Assembly: GCF_030848475.1 (NCBI RefSeq)
Contig: NZ_JAVDDS010000013.1
Span: forward strand, 1-64,000
Direction of reading: 5' to 3'
Length of the DNA stretch: 64,000 nt
Source: Herbivorax alkaliphila
Lineage (GTDB): Bacteria; Bacillota; Clostridia; Acetivibrionales; Acetivibrionaceae
Below, piece after piece: positions 62,636-64,000 of this stretch (within the stretch, counting starts at the first letter, position 1; each line of letters starts with the position of its first letter). Under the pieces are notes generated by a model. That model was not told the DNA's origin. It worked only from the letters and a program-made list of their open reading frames with translations, and did not search any database. Made by a program: the position numbers and the translations under genes.

Positions 62636-64000
62636 TTACGAATAATGATTTTTCATCACATCTATAAATACTTTGACAATTTCAGGATCAAATTGTCTTC
62701 CTGCTTTATCTTCCAACTCTTTAAATGCTTGCGTTATAGACTTTTTCCTGCTATATGGACGTTCAGATATCATTGCATCAAAGGAATCTGCTACACACAG
62801 TATCCTTGAACCAAGACTTATATCTTCCCCTGCAAGTCCATCAGGATATCCCTTTCCATCAAATCTCTCATGATGATGTCGCACATAATCTATAAGTTGA
62901 TCCATTCCTTCCAACGGCTCTAAAATATTCTGACTATATATGGGATGCTGATGCAACAATTCAATTTCCCCTTTAGTAAGTGAGCCTTTCTTGTTAAGAA
63001 TAAATTTAGGAATCTCAATTTTCCCAATATCATGTAAAAGTGCTGCATATTGAATTGTAGATATTTCTTTTAAATCAAGCTCCATTGCCTCCCCAATTTT
63101 TACTACATATGTAGAAACTCGTTCACAATGTCCTAGTGTATACTTATCTTTTGCTGATATTGTACTAAGAAGCCCTTTGAATATACCTATTAACTGTTGA
63201 TGATCTGAACTAATATTTTTACGAATTTGTAAAATAGCGTCCTTATATAAATGCACTTTATCTTTTCCTAAGTTTTTAGCATGGTATAACGCCATATCCG
63301 TTTGATATATAAGCTCATTTTTGCTGCTAGCCTTATTTGGATATTCTGAAAAACCTATAGACAATGTGAGTTTGTCATATAAAACACTATGATAATATAT
63401 AGCTTTTTTTGTTCGAAATCATTCTGAATCCTTTTTGCTTCCCTTTCTAAACATTCTAAATTTGCTCCACTCATTATTATTGCAAACTCATCTCCCCCAT
63501 ACCTGCATATGCAGGCTTCTTCATCTGCTATATTTTTTAGAAGCATAACTGTTTCTTTTAAAATCATATCTCCAAAGCTATGGCCGTATATGTCATTATA
63601 CATTTTAAAATCATCAATATCTAACATTATAAGCCCTAAAGAGCATTCATCTTTTTTTGCATTTTGTATTTTTTCATTAAGAACATTATGAAAAAATCTC
63701 TGATTATATGCACCAGTCAATTCATCTGTAATAGCCAACATTTCAAGCTTTTTTTTCTGAACATCCTGTCTATAGGAAAGTATAGCAACAAAAACAGCGA
63801 TTATCCCTGTAGATATTTTAAGAGACAACCCTAAAACTGCCCATGACATCATTTCTACACTATTGTATATAATAAGCATTGCCATTATATCAAAACTAAT
63901 AATAAAACCCGCCACCATTAATCCTAAATATCCAAACCTAAATGCAATTACAATAAGTATTGATGACTGAATATTAGTTACAAAACCTCTAAAATTGTGT
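62636..64000 (-). pseudogene. GGDEF-HD-GYP c-di-GMP protein, frameshifted, 5' end outside the window
   Basis: The reading frame is open to the window edge and begins with membrane segments (FGYLGLMVAGFIISF and further helices). A GGDEF domain follows (TDELTGAYNQRF, LDIDDFKMYND, CRYGGDEFAI). The frame then closes at 63355. The missing end of the GGDEF domain and a complete HD-GYP domain (LLHDIGKIEIP, HHERFDGKGYPDGL) continue in the -1 frame to 62636. The change of frame falls at seven A (63404-63410 on the plus strand as T). In the coding strand this is CAA-AAA-AAG, the efficient A-AAA-AAG slippery heptamer. Restoring the frame there gives a natural join (QKKAIYYHSVLYDKLTLSIG). It may be a mutation, a sequencing error or programmed frameshifting. 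The KAS III operon starts 67 bases further on without a clear terminator between. Confidence 0.85.

Overview
The window is low-GC clostridial chromosome. A Spo0A gene marks an endospore-forming lineage. A GH9 glycanase with a C-terminal type I dockerin marks a cellulosome producer. Both dockerin repeats carry Ser-Thr at the recognition positions followed by Lys-Arg, which is the Clostridium (Acetivibrio) thermocellum type, so an Acetivibrio/Hungateiclostridium-like organism is the best guess. Most of the window is ordinary housekeeping sequence read from the minus strand.

Layout. 1-165: two tandem strong promoters firing leftward out of the window, rRNA-operon style. 234-9614 (minus): two uracil-DNA-glycosylase-family genes, one without Cys, behind queC-queD-queE; a 2-hydroxyacyl-CoA-dehydratase-like protein with its activase; a YdjM-like membrane protein; an LCP protein; dapF-dapL. 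10252-15615 (plus): a three-gene protein O-mannosylation module (GT87-like, PMT with sugar-binding domains, polyprenyl-phosphate sugar synthase). 15751-16441: five tRNA genes (Lys, Glu, Asp, Thr, Tyr) with two visible promoters. 16634-20115: a rifampin-phosphotransferase/PEP-synthase-like dikinase, a small partner gene and a divergent internally deleted MalT-type regulator. 20222-31059: purA with a structured leader, a DUF1858 protein, class I fumarase, HU, Spo0A, AroA, a response regulator, a THUMP methyltransferase, signal peptidase I and a few unknowns. 31221-35633: an SsuABC/TauABC-type ABC transporter, an unlisted 59-residue membrane protein and a DUF116 Cys-rich protein. 35869-40772: an ECF sigma factor, a hybrid RsgI-like anti-sigma carrying PKD and carbohydrate-binding-like domains, and the GH9-dockerin enzyme. 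42337-47103: gap-pgk-tpiA-gpmI. 47319-48994: GGGGACGGTTC repeat elements on both sides of a capA-like gene.

The most unusual region is 48929-62568 (minus), an apparently single operon. In transcription order it encodes a KAS III-like protein without the catalytic Cys, a free acyl carrier protein, a second KAS III-like protein that keeps the Cys but not the His, an AMP-forming acyl ligase, an alpha/beta hydrolase, a 2586-residue iterative megasynthase (KS-AT-KS-ACP-ACP-KR-DH) and a Sfp-type phosphopantetheinyl transferase. The architecture is related to PUFA/heterocyst-glycolipid/enediyne-type synthases but matches none I know. Both integral ACP domains have Thr at the residue that should be the phosphopantetheine Ser, whereas the free ACP has Ser. 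I infer a specialised lipid or polyketide pathway with starter activation by the ligase and ACP, priming by a heterodimeric KAS III pair, iterative extension and beta-processing without enoyl reduction, and release by the hydrolase. Directly upstream is a GGDEF-HD-GYP gene broken by a one-base shift exactly at an A-AAA-AAG slippery heptamer.

Nothing was aligned or searched by computer. Family calls rest on motifs read by eye, and coordinates of starts were chosen by ribosome-binding sites.
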